A stretch of DNA of 16,568 nt from Candidatus Aminicenantota bacterium (GTDB taxonomy: Bacteria > Acidobacteriota > Aminicenantia > Aminicenantales > Aminicenantaceae): assembly GCA_030615975.1 (NCBI GenBank), contig JAUWYH010000012.1, forward strand, positions 1 through 16,568. Reading direction: 5' to 3'. A model generated the notes under the pieces. It searched no databases, was not told where the DNA came from, and saw only the letters and a list, made by a program, of their open reading frames with translations. The position numbers and the translations under genes were made by a program. Below are positions 1 through 6,635 of this stretch, one piece after another. The number at the start of each line of letters is the position of its first letter. Positions within the stretch are counted from its first letter, which is position 1.

Positions 1-179
1 TCGAAGGGGTCAAGCGCTGATGTTTCAGTCACCATGCACTTGACGCCACGCATTCCTCCGTAAGCTTGAGCAACCGTAACTTCAGAGATTTTTTCATCCC
101 CATGCTCTTTGATCATTGTTTTTACTTTTTCACGCATGGGATCGAGTTTTGAGGCAAATTTTTCCTTTAATGAAGCCAT
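1..179 (-). CDS. gltA: citrate synthase, eukaryotic type (5' part only)
   Basis: The reverse strand from ATG at 179 encodes 59 residues before the window ends. They include VAQAYGGMRGVKCMVTETS followed by ALDPF. The YGGMRG...ETS.LDP pattern is the N-terminal signature I know from eukaryotic-type citrate synthases, which condense acetyl-CoA and oxaloacetate to citrate at the entry of the TCA cycle. The catalytic His and Asp residues lie outside the window. An AAAGGAG ribosome site sits 8 bases before the ATG, and a sigma70-type promoter lies 62-90 bases upstream. The gene is alone on this strand at this end of the window. Gene identity is fairly sure; the symbol is assigned by function and gltA/citA naming varies. 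Confidence 0.8.
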   Translation of the reverse strand, partial: MASLKEKFASKLDPMREKVKTMIKEHGDEKISEVTVAQAYGGMRGVKCMVTETSALDPF

Positions 180-240
180 TTAAAAATACTCCTTTTGATT
201 ATTTTAAAAAAACTCCCCTCGATTGATTCGACGGGATATG

Positions 241-269
241 AATATATCATTGTTTGCAGACAGTGTCAA
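241..269 (-). promoter_or_regulatory. sigma70-type promoter of citrate synthase gene
   Basis: Read on the minus strand, TTGACA (269-264) is followed after exactly 17 bases by TATATT (246-241). Transcription would start near 234 and leave a leader of about 55 bases before the ATG at 179. The leader contains a weak hairpin with TCGA arms and flanking CCC/GGG, followed by the AAAGGAG ribosome site. Nothing else is seen between 180 and 300. Confidence 0.75.
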
Positions 270-308
270 TCATAATTGAGTCACAATAATATCATTTGAC
301 ATTTTTGC

Positions 309-336
309 AAAAAAAGTTGCCTGTTCCCCTTTTCTC
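309..336. repeat. degenerate copy of the GGGGACAGGC palindromic family
   Basis: GCCTGTTCCCCTTTT at 319-333, preceded by a run of A, resembles one arm of the 93-bp element at 10642-10734, whose right arm contains GCCTGTCCC followed by T. Here there is an extra T after CCTGT and the second arm is absent. It may be a worn remnant, or it may be chance in AT-rich DNA. Confidence 0.3.
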
Positions 337-395
337 TAGCATTTTTGGATGTAGATATCTATAAATTATTATTGTCCTATTTTTCCTGAAAACTG

Positions 396-425
396 TTGAA
401 AGAGCGAGGTCTTTAATATTATAAT
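396..425 (+). promoter_or_regulatory. promoter of tRNA-Asp
   Basis: TTGAAA (396-401) and a perfect TATAAT (420-425) are separated by 18 bases. Transcription would begin near 432, about 8 bases before the mature tRNA 5' end at 440. Confidence 0.7.
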
Positions 426-439
426 TATTACTCCATGGC

Positions 440-517
440 GGGGTCGTAGTTCAGTTTGGTTAGAACGCCGGCCTGTCACGCCGGAGGTCGCGAGTTCGAG
501 TCTCGTCGGCCCCGCCA
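440..517 (+). tRNA. tRNA-Asp (GTC), CCA encoded
   Basis: The sequence folds as a full cloverleaf. The acceptor arms GGGGTCG (440-446) and CGGCCCC (507-513) pair over 7 bp with one G-U. The anticodon loop is CTGTCAC with anticodon GTC at 475-477. The T arm is GCGAG-TTCGAGT-CTCGT. The discriminator is G514 and CCA is encoded at 515-517. The D loop is one base longer than in the E. coli tRNA-Asp. The 3' end (510-520) recurs as an exact 11-mer at 1854-1864. Confidence 0.97.
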
Positions 518-613
518 GCTTTTCCCTTTATTTTCCACTATACTATCATCTAATGGGATGGGAATGATGGAACTAAGAAGAGAAAATTTCTATGAAGCAA
601 CTGAATACACTGA

Positions 614-844
614 ATACATAGAAAAGGCTGTATCTTTATTACCTTAAAAACTGGAAGAATTATGTTTGGGGACATCTATACCAAGAGTTTCTACATGCTT
701 GGCAAAATCTACGAACAGAAAGGCTGGAAAGGCAAAGCCATAGAGAACTACGAGAAATTCCTCGACCTCTGGAAAGACGCTGACCCTGGTATTGCTGAGC
801 TTGAGGATGCCAGGAAGAGGTTGGCTGAGCTGCAGAATCCATAA
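614..844 (+). pseudogene. C-terminal remnant of a TPR-repeat protein
   Basis: From about codon 650 onward the frame reads as the tail of a tetratricopeptide protein, including KSFYMLGKIYEQKGWKGKAI and a further NYEKFLDLWKDADPG stretch, and ends at TAA 842-844. The open frame begins only at 614, after a stop at 611-613. It has no ribosome site and no upstream repeats, so this is the last one or two TPR helices of a once longer protein. The ATG at 662 could initiate a 60-residue product, but no Shine-Dalgarno sequence precedes it. A second fragment of the same coding sequence lies at 1804-1866. Such tails recall the large TPR kinase or regulator families of Aminicenantota; this is memory, not a search. 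Confidence 0.6.
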
Positions 845-956
845 GAAATATTAAGATTTAGCAATTGGAAATAAGCGAGAATAAAAGGAGTACTGCAGAA
901 AAGGAAAAGAAAGCCCTGATTGAGAAAGCATAAGTGAGATATTTGGAGGTTTGTCG

Positions 957-1754
957 ATGAAAATCATCGATCTTTCAGACGAGCATAAACCATTATACTT
1001 TGTTTGCCTTGAAGACTGGTCTGAAGAAATGAAAGAGTCGGGCAGTCACAAAGAAGTTTGGTATGATAAAATCAAGGATAAAGGGCTTGGCGTTAAACTG
1101 GCAGTTGATGATGATGGGAAAGCCTGTGGAATGATCCAGTACATACCTATAGAAGAATCAGCAGTGGACGGGAAAGACCTCTATTTTATTTACTGCATCT
1201 GGGTTCATGGCTATAAGAAAAAGGGAGTAGGAAACCGCCAGAAGAGGGGAATGGGAAAGGCTCTGCTGGAAGCTGCTGAAGCCGATGCGAAGGCCAAAAG
1301 AGCCAATGGAATCGCAGCATGGGGCTTGGCTCTGCCTTTCTGGATGAAAGCCTCATGGTTTAAAAAACAGGGATACAAGAAGGTCGACAAACAGGGGTTT
1401 CAAACGCTTTTATGGAAGCCTTTTAGCGAGGATGCTGTTCCACCAAAATGGGTCAAGCAAAAGAAAAAGCCGGTAATTCATGAGGGTAAAGTCACAGTGA
1501 CATCATTTAAAAATGGATGGTGTCCTGCCCAGAACATCGTATTTGAAAGAGCAAAGAGGGCCGCGGCGGAGCTTGGGGATAAAGTCATCTTTCGAGAGAT
1601 AGATACATTTGACAAAGAAGTGTTTTTGGAGTGGGGAATCTCAGATGCTCTGTTTATAGACCAAAAGCAGGTGAGAACAGGTCCTCCCCCTTCCTATGAG
1701 AAAATAAAGAAGAAAATCACGAAAAAAGTGCGAAAACTCGCCAGACATAGATAA
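957..1754 (+). CDS. GNAT acetyltransferase with C-terminal YoaP-like domain
   Basis: This is a 265-residue protein. Residues 1-155 form a GNAT fold: a core strand LYFIYCIWVHG (75-85), then the acetyl-CoA-binding loop QKRGMGKALL (95-104). Residues 175-258 look like a thioredoxin-type fold: strand VTVTSF, the turn NGWCPAQN with a lone Cys189, a helix, strand VIFREID, then DALFIDQKQV and the GPPPSYEKI helix. This matches the arrangement of B. subtilis YoaP and the YoaP-like domain. Substrate is unknown. ATG 957 is chosen because GGAGG at 945-949 lies 7 bases away; the TTG at 951 would be only 1 base from it. The gene lies between two fragments of one TPR gene and between tRNA-Asp and tmRNA, so it may be acquired. 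Its lysine-rich tail (KKKITKKVRKLARHR) could bind nucleic acid, but that is a guess. Confidence 0.85.
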   Translation: MKIIDLSDEHKPLYFVCLEDWSEEMKESGSHKEVWYDKIKDKGLGVKLAVDDDGKACGMIQYIPIEESAVDGKDLYFIYCIWVHGYKKKGVGNRQKRGMGKALLEAAEADAKAKRANGIAAWGLALPFWMKASWFKKQGYKKVDKQGFQTLLWKPFSEDAVPPKWVKQKKKPVIHEGKVTVTSFKNGWCPAQNIVFERAKRAAAELGDKVIFREIDTFDKEVFLEWGISDALFIDQKQVRTGPPPSYEKIKKKITKKVRKLARHR

Positions 1755-1803
1755 ACATTGGGATCAGACTTTAGCAACTTTCTTTTTTCTCAGAATACTA
1801 TAG

Positions 1804-1866
1804 GAAGGCATAGAATATTACGAAAAATTCCTCGACCTCTGGAAAGAAGCTGACCCCGCCAGCTAA
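1804..1866 (+). pseudogene. second short fragment of the same TPR gene
   Basis: This is a 20-codon stretch (IEYYEKFLDLWKEADPAS then TAA) that aligns with 740-788. Over 47 bases, 42 are identical (739-785 against 1809-1855), and the differences are largely silent or conservative. The match stops at GACCC, exactly where the sequence switches to an 11-base copy of the tRNA-Asp 3' end. There is no start codon or ribosome site; it is a remnant. Confidence 0.6.
1854..1864 (+). other. 11-bp copy of tRNA-Asp 3' end, attachment-site-like
   Basis: CCCCGCCAGCT here is identical to 510-520, the last bases of tRNA-Asp plus three flanking bases, in the same orientation and 1344 bases downstream. It begins where homology of the TPR fragment ends. 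Integrated elements that use tRNA 3' ends leave such direct repeats. No integrase lies between the copies, so this would be an old or internally deleted island, or coincidence. Confidence 0.35.
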
Positions 1867-1869
1867 ATA

Positions 1870-1904
1870 TTGACAAAGTGACTATATCTAAAATATAATA
1901 TAAT
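1870..1904 (+). promoter_or_regulatory. promoter of tmRNA
   Basis: TTGACA (1870-1875) is followed by TATAAT at 1894-1899 (18-base spacer) and by a second overlapping TATAAT at 1899-1904. Both precede the tmRNA 5' end at 1915 by a distance that would leave a short precursor for RNase P. Confidence 0.75.
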
Positions 1905-1914
1905 TTGAAGATTT

Positions 1915-2260
1915 GGGGGCGAACTGGATTCGACGGAGATAGTGATGCAGAGGTAGCATGTCGAGGCCCCACCAACCTCGTAAAAAAGGTGGACAACTAG
2001 AAGTGCAGAATTACAACCTGTTGCTGCCTAAAGAATAGGCATGCCGTTTCTCTTGCGCTTTCCTGCGGCGCTTGAGAGGCGTCGTCAAGCAGGATAGCGA
2101 GCCAGGTTTGTTCTGAGTCTGGCAAGCGAAATGCGATCGGAACTGGTTCTGCAGCACCTTTCCTCTTTAGGTGCTTTGGAACGAGAAACAAAAGAGGATA
2201 AGCATGTAGAGGCCTCTTGTTGAATGTCTTCGGACGCGGGTTCGATTCCCGCCGCCTCCA
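1915..2260 (+). ncRNA. ssrA: tmRNA (SsrA RNA)
   Basis: tmRNA rescues stalled ribosomes and adds a degradation tag. The tRNA-like ends pair as GGGGGCG (1915-1921) with CGCCTCC (2253-2259), including the G3-U70 wobble that alanyl-tRNA synthetase needs. The 5' part carries the classic GAACTGGATTCGACGG, and the T arm is GCGGG-TTCGATT-CCCGC. Pseudoknot 1 is visible as CGAGG/CCTCG interleaved with CCACC/GGTGG. The likely tag frame starts at GCA 2005, 12 bases after pseudoknot 1, and reads AELQPVAA then TAA at 2029-2031. The stop lies in a TGCCTA/TAGGCA helix, as in E. coli helix 5. CCA is not encoded. A start one or two codons earlier (AGA or AGT) is open, so the tag start is less sure than the RNA. 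Confidence 0.97.
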
Positions 2261-2293
2261 AAACCCGCTTTTAGATAGAATATAAAAGATAAA

Positions 2294-3466
2294 TTGTTCG
2301 GGCAAAAAAAGAGATATATACTATTATTTTGGACAGCTATTTTTCTTGTCTTTCTTTCATCTTCTAATTATTCACAAAATCGGGATATTCTAAATTTATC
2401 GATTAAGGATTATTCTGATTTCAGCCGCCTCATCGTCGAAACCTCTTTTCCCTTGACTTCTCATATTGAGAAGAGTTCTTCTTTTCTCATGGTAAGAATT
2501 GGACCAAATGTACCTTTTCGGATTCAAAGAAGAGCTTTTAAAAGCCGAGTTATTCAATCAATGACATGGTCAAGGGGAAAAGATTATTATCTCCTGAACA
2601 TCAGGATTAAACACAGCAATTTCAGCTATGATTATTTCTCTCTCAATAACCCTCATAAGCTGGTTATCGATATTAGCCTCCATGATGAAAAAAATAGTAA
2701 AGAAGATAAAATTTTGAAAGGAAAAGAAGTTTTGAGGAAAGAAGAACCGAGAAAAGAATTTCCTTCTCGTTCCTCAAGAGAAATAAAGACTGTTGTTATC
2801 GACCCTGGTCACGGCGGCTTAGAGATAGGAGCGAAAGGCAAGTTTGGTACAGCAGAAAAAGATATCACGCTGGATATAAGTTTCAAACTAAAAGCCATCA
2901 TCGAACGAAATTTGGCTTTTCGTGTCGTGATGACAAGGGAAAAAGATATAGATATTTCCCTTGATAATAGAACAGCCATTGCCAATAACAACAGGGCTGA
3001 TCTCTTTATCAGTGTTCATGCGAATAGTTCTTATCGAAAAGAAGCTAGCGGGCCAGAAACTTTCTTTCTCAGCCAAAAAGCTACAGATGAAGAGGCAAGA
3101 AGGCTTGCTTACCTGGAAAATAATTCGGCTGAGCTTGAAGAGGGGATTGACCGAGAGAACGAGGAGGAGATACAGATGATATTGTGGGACATGGCTCAGG
3201 CATCCTATCTTAGACAGAGCAGCCAATTAGCCGAAAGTATTCAGAAAGAACTCAATTTGCTCCTCGGAACGACGGACAGAGGGATAAAGCAGGCTCCTTT
3301 TAAGGTTTTGGCAGGGGTGGCTTGTCCTGCAGTTCTGGTTGAGGTGGCTTTCCTCTCCAATGCAGATGAAGAGAAAAAGTTGGGAACAGAAGAGTTTCAG
3401 AGCAATGTCGCTCAAGCCGTTTTTCAAGGCTTGGTCAATTATCTCAAACTCCATTCTCAAGAATGA
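2294..3466 (+). CDS. N-acetylmuramoyl-L-alanine amidase (Amidase_3, AmiC/LytC type)
   Basis: This exported 390-residue zinc amidase cleaves the bond between N-acetylmuramic acid and the stem peptide in peptidoglycan. Residues 8-24 form a hydrophobic signal sequence. Residues 32-128 are beta-rich and look like an AMIN domain, which targets septal wall. A charged Lys/Glu linker follows (131-160). The catalytic domain begins at VVIDPGHGG (167-175). Expected zinc ligands are His173, Glu188 and the His of SVHAN (242), and the catalytic glutamate lies in VLVEVAFLSN near the C-terminus. The start is TTG 2294: the frame is closed by TAG at 2276-2278 and no ATG is available. No clear Shine-Dalgarno is seen. 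It lies 33 bases after the tmRNA with no separate promoter, so it may be read from the tmRNA promoter. The gerM-like gene follows after 9 bases. Confidence 0.9.
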   Translation: MFGQKKRYILLFWTAIFLVFLSSSNYSQNRDILNLSIKDYSDFSRLIVETSFPLTSHIEKSSSFLMVRIGPNVPFRIQRRAFKSRVIQSMTWSRGKDYYLLNIRIKHSNFSYDYFSLNNPHKLVIDISLHDEKNSKEDKILKGKEVLRKEEPRKEFPSRSSREIKTVVIDPGHGGLEIGAKGKFGTAEKDITLDISFKLKAIIERNLAFRVVMTREKDIDISLDNRTAIANNNRADLFISVHANSSYRKEASGPETFFLSQKATDEEARRLAYLENNSAELEEGIDRENEEEIQMILWDMAQASYLRQSSQLAESIQKELNLLLGTTDRGIKQAPFKVLAGVACPAVLVEVAFLSNADEEKKLGTEEFQSNVAQAVFQGLVNYLKLHSQE

Positions 3467-3475
3467 AGGTGAAAA

Positions 3476-4054
3476 ATGGAAACTAAGAGGGTATTGATTC
3501 TTGGGGTCCTTTTCATCCTGCTGGTTGTTCTTGTTGTCCTTTTTTTTAGAAGCGGAGGAGAGGAAAGGATAAGGCCTTCTGCCGAAGTTGTGTCTCCTGA
3601 GCTGGAATCACTGTCGAAAAAACCTGGAGAAACCAGAAAAATTGTTCTTTTTTTTCCTTCAGAAGAGGATTCTCTTCTCCATAAGGAAGAAAGAGAGATG
3701 CTCGCCGATGCTTCCCTCGTCCAGGAGGCTAAGCAAACCATCGAAGAACTGCTGAATGGGTCGAAGAATGGCTATCTCTCCCCTTTTCCTCCGGAAACGA
3801 AGCTGAGGGAGCTTTTTGTCACAAAAGAGGGAGTGGCCTATGTGGATTTTTCAAGAGAGATCCAGGAGAAACATCTCTCCGGGTCTTCTTCTGAGATGGC
3901 TACAGTTTTTTCAATCGTGAATTCCCTCGCCTATAACTTTAACTCTGTTAAAAAGGTTTTCATTTTAATTGATGGGGGAGAAAAGGAAACTCTGGGAGGT
4001 CATATTAGCCTGCTACGTCCCTTCCTTCCCCAATATGATTTGGTCGCTAAGTAA
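3476..4054 (+). CDS. GerMN-domain protein, membrane-anchored
   Basis: This is a 192-residue protein. Residues 5-23 form a strongly hydrophobic N-terminal anchor or signal (VLILGVLFILLVVLVVLFF), followed by a charged linker. Residues ~60-190 match the GerMN pattern: QTIEELLNG, then a strand with GVAYVDFSREI, a helix EMATVFSIVNSLAYNFNSVK, strand VFILIDGGE and the ending GGHISLLRPFLP. GerMN was named from the B. subtilis spore germination protein GerM but is common in non-sporulating bacteria, often beside amidases, where a role in binding peptidoglycan or wall enzymes is suspected. Here it follows the amidase by 9 bases with GAAGGTGA as ribosome site, so the two are co-transcribed. Function beyond an envelope role is not visible. 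Confidence 0.8.
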   Translation: METKRVLILGVLFILLVVLVVLFFRSGGEERIRPSAEVVSPELESLSKKPGETRKIVLFFPSEEDSLLHKEEREMLADASLVQEAKQTIEELLNGSKNGYLSPFPPETKLRELFVTKEGVAYVDFSREIQEKHLSGSSSEMATVFSIVNSLAYNFNSVKKVFILIDGGEKETLGGHISLLRPFLPQYDLVAK

Positions 4055-4056
4055 TT

Positions 4057-4092
4057 AACCTGGGCAACTTCGACTCGTGAATAATCCAGGTT
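4057..4092. repeat. inverted repeat between the GerMN gene and der
   Basis: AACCTGG (4057-4063) and CCAGGTT (4086-4092) form a perfect 7-bp inverted repeat around a 22-base loop. No T run follows directly, so it is a poor terminator. It could be an mRNA hairpin or an operator upstream of der. Confidence 0.4.
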
Positions 4093-4124
4093 TATTGATT
4101 ATTAAATTTTTCGGTCTTTTCTAG

Positions 4125-5438
4125 ATGAAAAAATCAGCAAAAGTGGCGATTATCGGCTTTCCTAATGTGGGAAAATCTACCTTATTCAATCGCCTATTGA
4201 AAGAAAAAAGATCGCTGGTTCATTCTCTTCCTGGAATGACGCGGGATCAGGTTTCTGCCCTCTGTACCTTGGAGAAGAAGAAGTTTATTCTGGTTGATAC
4301 TGGGGGTTTTTTTGATATCCAAGAAGATCCCCTCACTTCTCAAATCAAAGCTAAGGCTTGGGAAGCATCTCAGGAGGCTAATCTTCTTCTCTTCGTCCTC
4401 GATGGAAAAAGAGAATTGCTGCCTGCTGAGGAGGAACTCTTTCTTTCTTTGAAAAGATTGAACAAACCGATTCTTGTGGTGATCAATAAGATAGATTCGG
4501 CTTCTGAAGAAGAAAAGGTTGGTGACTATTACAGATTAGGAGAAGAGAAAATTTTTGCTGTTTCGGCTGAGCATAAAAGAAATTTGGAGGGTTTAGAGTC
4601 GAGTATTTTGGAAATCCTTCCTCCCTCTATTCTAGAAAAAAAGGAACTCGAACCGCTTAAGATAGCTGTAGTCGGCCGCATCAATGTGGGAAAATCCTCC
4701 ATAGTCAATTGCCTCTGTGGAAAGGAGAAATTAATCGTAAGCGAGATACCCGGGACGACAAGAGACAGCACAGATACTTTAATCCTGAGGAATAAAAAAG
4801 CTTTCTCTCTGGTTGATACTGCTGGGATTCGCAAATTGAGCCGCACCCGAGATAAAAGAGAAAAAGCCAGTATCATAAAGGCAAAAAAGGATATAGCTCG
4901 GGCAGATGTCATATGTTTGGTTATGGATGCCAAAGAGTTTCCTACCCGTCAGGACACGGCGGTTGCTCGCTTGGCCCATAACTCAGGGAAACCTTTGTTG
5001 ATAGCCATGAATAAGTGGGATTTAATCGAGAAAGACTTTCTTTCTTCTGAAGAATTTAAGGAGAAGGCTTTTATGAGACTGGAATTTGTTCGCTATGCCC
5101 CTCTTCTCTTTATTTCTGCATTGACCGGAAAGCGGGTAGTAAAAATTCTTAATTTGGCAGAGCAGGTTTATCGAAGCGGCTGTAGAAAAGTGCAAACATC
5201 TCGATTGAATAATTTTTTAGCCTGGATAAATGAGAATTATCCTCCTCTTTCCAAAAAGAAGATAAGAGTGAAAATAAAATACATGACTCAGACAGGAATT
5301 CTTCCGCCTGCTTTTATATTATTTACTCATTCCCGCGTTTCTCTTGCACCAGCATATGAAAGATTGTTTATTCATCTGCTGCGGGAGAAGTTTGATTTTT
5401 GGGGAACACCGATTAGATTGATCTTAAGAAAGGGATAG
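4125..5438 (+). CDS. der: ribosome-associated GTPase Der (EngA)
   Basis: This essential double GTPase assists 50S ribosomal subunit maturation. The 437 residues show two G domains and a KH-like C-terminal domain, the normal Der layout and length. G domain 1 has the P-loop GFPNVGKST (11-19), GMTRD (37-41), DTGG (58-61) and NKID (121-124). G domain 2 has GRINVGKSS (184-192), GTTRD (210-214), DTAG (231-234) and NKWD (296-299). The C-terminus ends GTPIRLILRKG, typical of the KH-like domain. The ATG at 4125 starts the conserved P-loop strand at the usual distance. No good ribosome site precedes it (TTTTCTAG), so initiation is probably weak or helped by upstream translation. It lies 70 bases after the GerMN gene, with an inverted repeat between. 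Confidence 0.96.
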   Translation: MKKSAKVAIIGFPNVGKSTLFNRLLKEKRSLVHSLPGMTRDQVSALCTLEKKKFILVDTGGFFDIQEDPLTSQIKAKAWEASQEANLLLFVLDGKRELLPAEEELFLSLKRLNKPILVVINKIDSASEEEKVGDYYRLGEEKIFAVSAEHKRNLEGLESSILEILPPSILEKKELEPLKIAVVGRINVGKSSIVNCLCGKEKLIVSEIPGTTRDSTDTLILRNKKAFSLVDTAGIRKLSRTRDKREKASIIKAKKDIARADVICLVMDAKEFPTRQDTAVARLAHNSGKPLLIAMNKWDLIEKDFLSSEEFKEKAFMRLEFVRYAPLLFISALTGKRVVKILNLAEQVYRSGCRKVQTSRLNNFLAWINENYPPLSKKKIRVKIKYMTQTGILPPAFILFTHSRVSLAPAYERLFIHLLREKFDFWGTPIRLILRKG

Positions 5439-5443
5439 TAATA

Positions 5444-5475
5444 TGTGGGGCCCGGTCCTGTTCCTTGAACAGGCC
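5444..5475. repeat. single hairpin related to the paired element at 15744-15839
   Basis: TGTGGGG (5444-5450) is followed by CCTGTTC (5457-5463), a 3-base loop, and GAACAGG (5467-5473). The hairpin arms are identical to the core of the right-hand hairpin of the element at 15814-15834, and the TGTGGGG head matches its TGTAGGG outer arm. A 5-base insertion separates head and stem here. It sits just after the der stop codon. Confidence 0.5.
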
Positions 5476-5539
5476 GCTCGAGTTAAAAATTTACCGAGAA
5501 AAGGCTGGACTCCTATGTTTTGCGCCCCCTATGTTTTTC

Positions 5540-5568
5540 TTGACTTTACTCATTTATTCTATTATAAA
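5540..5568 (+). promoter_or_regulatory. promoter of the TPR protein gene
   Basis: TTGACT (5540-5545) and TATAAA (5563-5568) are separated by exactly 17 bases. Transcription would start near 5575 and give a short leader containing AGGAGG at 5601-5606. Confidence 0.7.
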
Positions 5569-5611
5569 ATTCTTTTGAGAACAGATTGGATGTGATGAAA
5601 AGGAGGTTATG

Positions 5612-6610
5612 ATGTTTCGAAAAGGTTCAAACACTATTTTGATTGTTCTGCTCGCTCTTGCTATCATCTTTATCTCGACAAATTGTGAGAAATTAAGGGT
5701 TGGTAAATTAAAATCTAATTATTTTTTCTCCCGAGCTAACAAATATTTCAGTGATGGGCGTTATCGGGATGCTATTGAAGAATATGAAAAAGCATTAGGT
5801 TATAATTCTGATCTTGTTGAAGCATATCGCTTTTTAGGGGAAAGCTACAAGAATCTTTATAAGCCTGGCGTGGAGACTCCAGATAACCAGGAGAAAGCAG
5901 AGAAAGCTCTAGATGCTTTAACCAAGGCCTATGAGTTTGATCCTATGAACAATGAAATTATCCAATCTTTAGGGGACATGTATGACATGATGAGGAACTT
6001 TGAAGAAGCTGAAAAGTTATTCCTGAAGGTGCTAGATATGGAACCCACTAATATGGAGAACTATTATGTAGTGGCGGGGTTTTACAAAAGATATGCTGGG
6101 GAAAGAGAAGAGCTGAAAGCAAAGGCAGAATCAATGTATCTTCGAAGGATCGAACTGGATCCTGAAACTCCTCAAGGCTATGCCTACATTGCTCAATTTT
6201 ATTCATCGATAACGCCAGTTCCCATGTTAGAAAAGTCCAATTATTTTCAAGAAATGCGCATAAAATTAGAGCCAGATAACGCTTTGACTTGGTATACCTT
6301 AGGAGTGAATCGTTTTTCCATTGCTTATCGTCTTCAAAATATCTTGTCGAGGGAAGAGAGAATAAAACTTGGAGAAGGAAGTGAAAAGGCTTTGTTAAAA
6401 GCTATTGAATTAGACCCTTCGCATCCTGATTCCTATGCTTACATGAAAATCCTTTATATCAATGTCTTCGCAAGGCTTTATCCAGAAAGGGAAGACAGGC
6501 TTACTAGAGAAGCAGATAGATGGGGTGAAAAATTCCAAGAAACAAGAAAAAGACAGGTAGAAAGAAGAAGACTTGAACAAGAGCTGCTGAGAGGAACAGA
6601 AAGGAGATAG
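5612..6610 (+). CDS. exported TPR-repeat protein, possible lipoprotein
   Basis: A protein of about 332 residues with an N-terminal hydrophobic segment (ILIVLLALAIIFIST) ending in Asn-Cys. The Cys could be lipidated, but Asn before it is not a standard lipobox. The rest is helical repeat: a clear TPR at FSRANKYFSDGRYRDAIEEY with KALGYNSDLVEAYRFLG, another around KAYEFDPMNNEIIQSLGDMY, one at AEKLFLKVLDMEPTNMENYY, and further units at RIELDPETPQGYAYIA, IKLEPDNALTWYTLG and AIELDPSHPDSYAYM. The final ~40 residues are a charged helix rich in Arg and Glu. TPRs bind partner proteins; the partner is unknown. ATG 5612 is preferred to the adjacent ATG 5609 because AGGAGG lies 5 bases from it and only 2 from the other. 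It is a single-gene unit with its own promoter. Confidence 0.85.
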   Translation: MFRKGSNTILIVLLALAIIFISTNCEKLRVGKLKSNYFFSRANKYFSDGRYRDAIEEYEKALGYNSDLVEAYRFLGESYKNLYKPGVETPDNQEKAEKALDALTKAYEFDPMNNEIIQSLGDMYDMMRNFEEAEKLFLKVLDMEPTNMENYYVVAGFYKRYAGEREELKAKAESMYLRRIELDPETPQGYAYIAQFYSSITPVPMLEKSNYFQEMRIKLEPDNALTWYTLGVNRFSIAYRLQNILSREERIKLGEGSEKALLKAIELDPSHPDSYAYMKILYINVFARLYPEREDRLTREADRWGEKFQETRKRQVERRRLEQELLRGTERR

Positions 6611-6611
6611 C

Positions 6612-6635
6612 AAAGAAAGCGATTTCCTTTTTTTT
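6612..6635 (+). terminator. weak intrinsic terminator after the TPR gene
   Basis: AAAGAAA and TTTC-C-TTT flank a GCGA loop, with one bulged C, and run into eight T residues (6628-6635). The stem is AT-rich, so strength is doubtful. From 6636 to 6793 I see no gene or clear signal. Confidence 0.3.

Noticed and set aside
456..647. 63-residue open frame on the plus strand
   Set aside because: Its first half is the tRNA-Asp gene read as protein; no ribosome site.
871..933. Short open stretch reading LEISENKRSTAEKEKKAL and ending at TAA
   Set aside because: No start codon or ribosome site. It may be another TPR-gene scrap, but it is too short and low in complexity to support.
1997..2305. 102-residue open frame on the minus strand
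   Set aside because: It lies antisense to tmRNA and the amidase start; its RRRESNPRP-type residues come from the tmRNA 3' end read as protein, a well-known artefact.
4529..4933. 134-residue minus-strand open frame
   Set aside because: Shadow of der; no family features.
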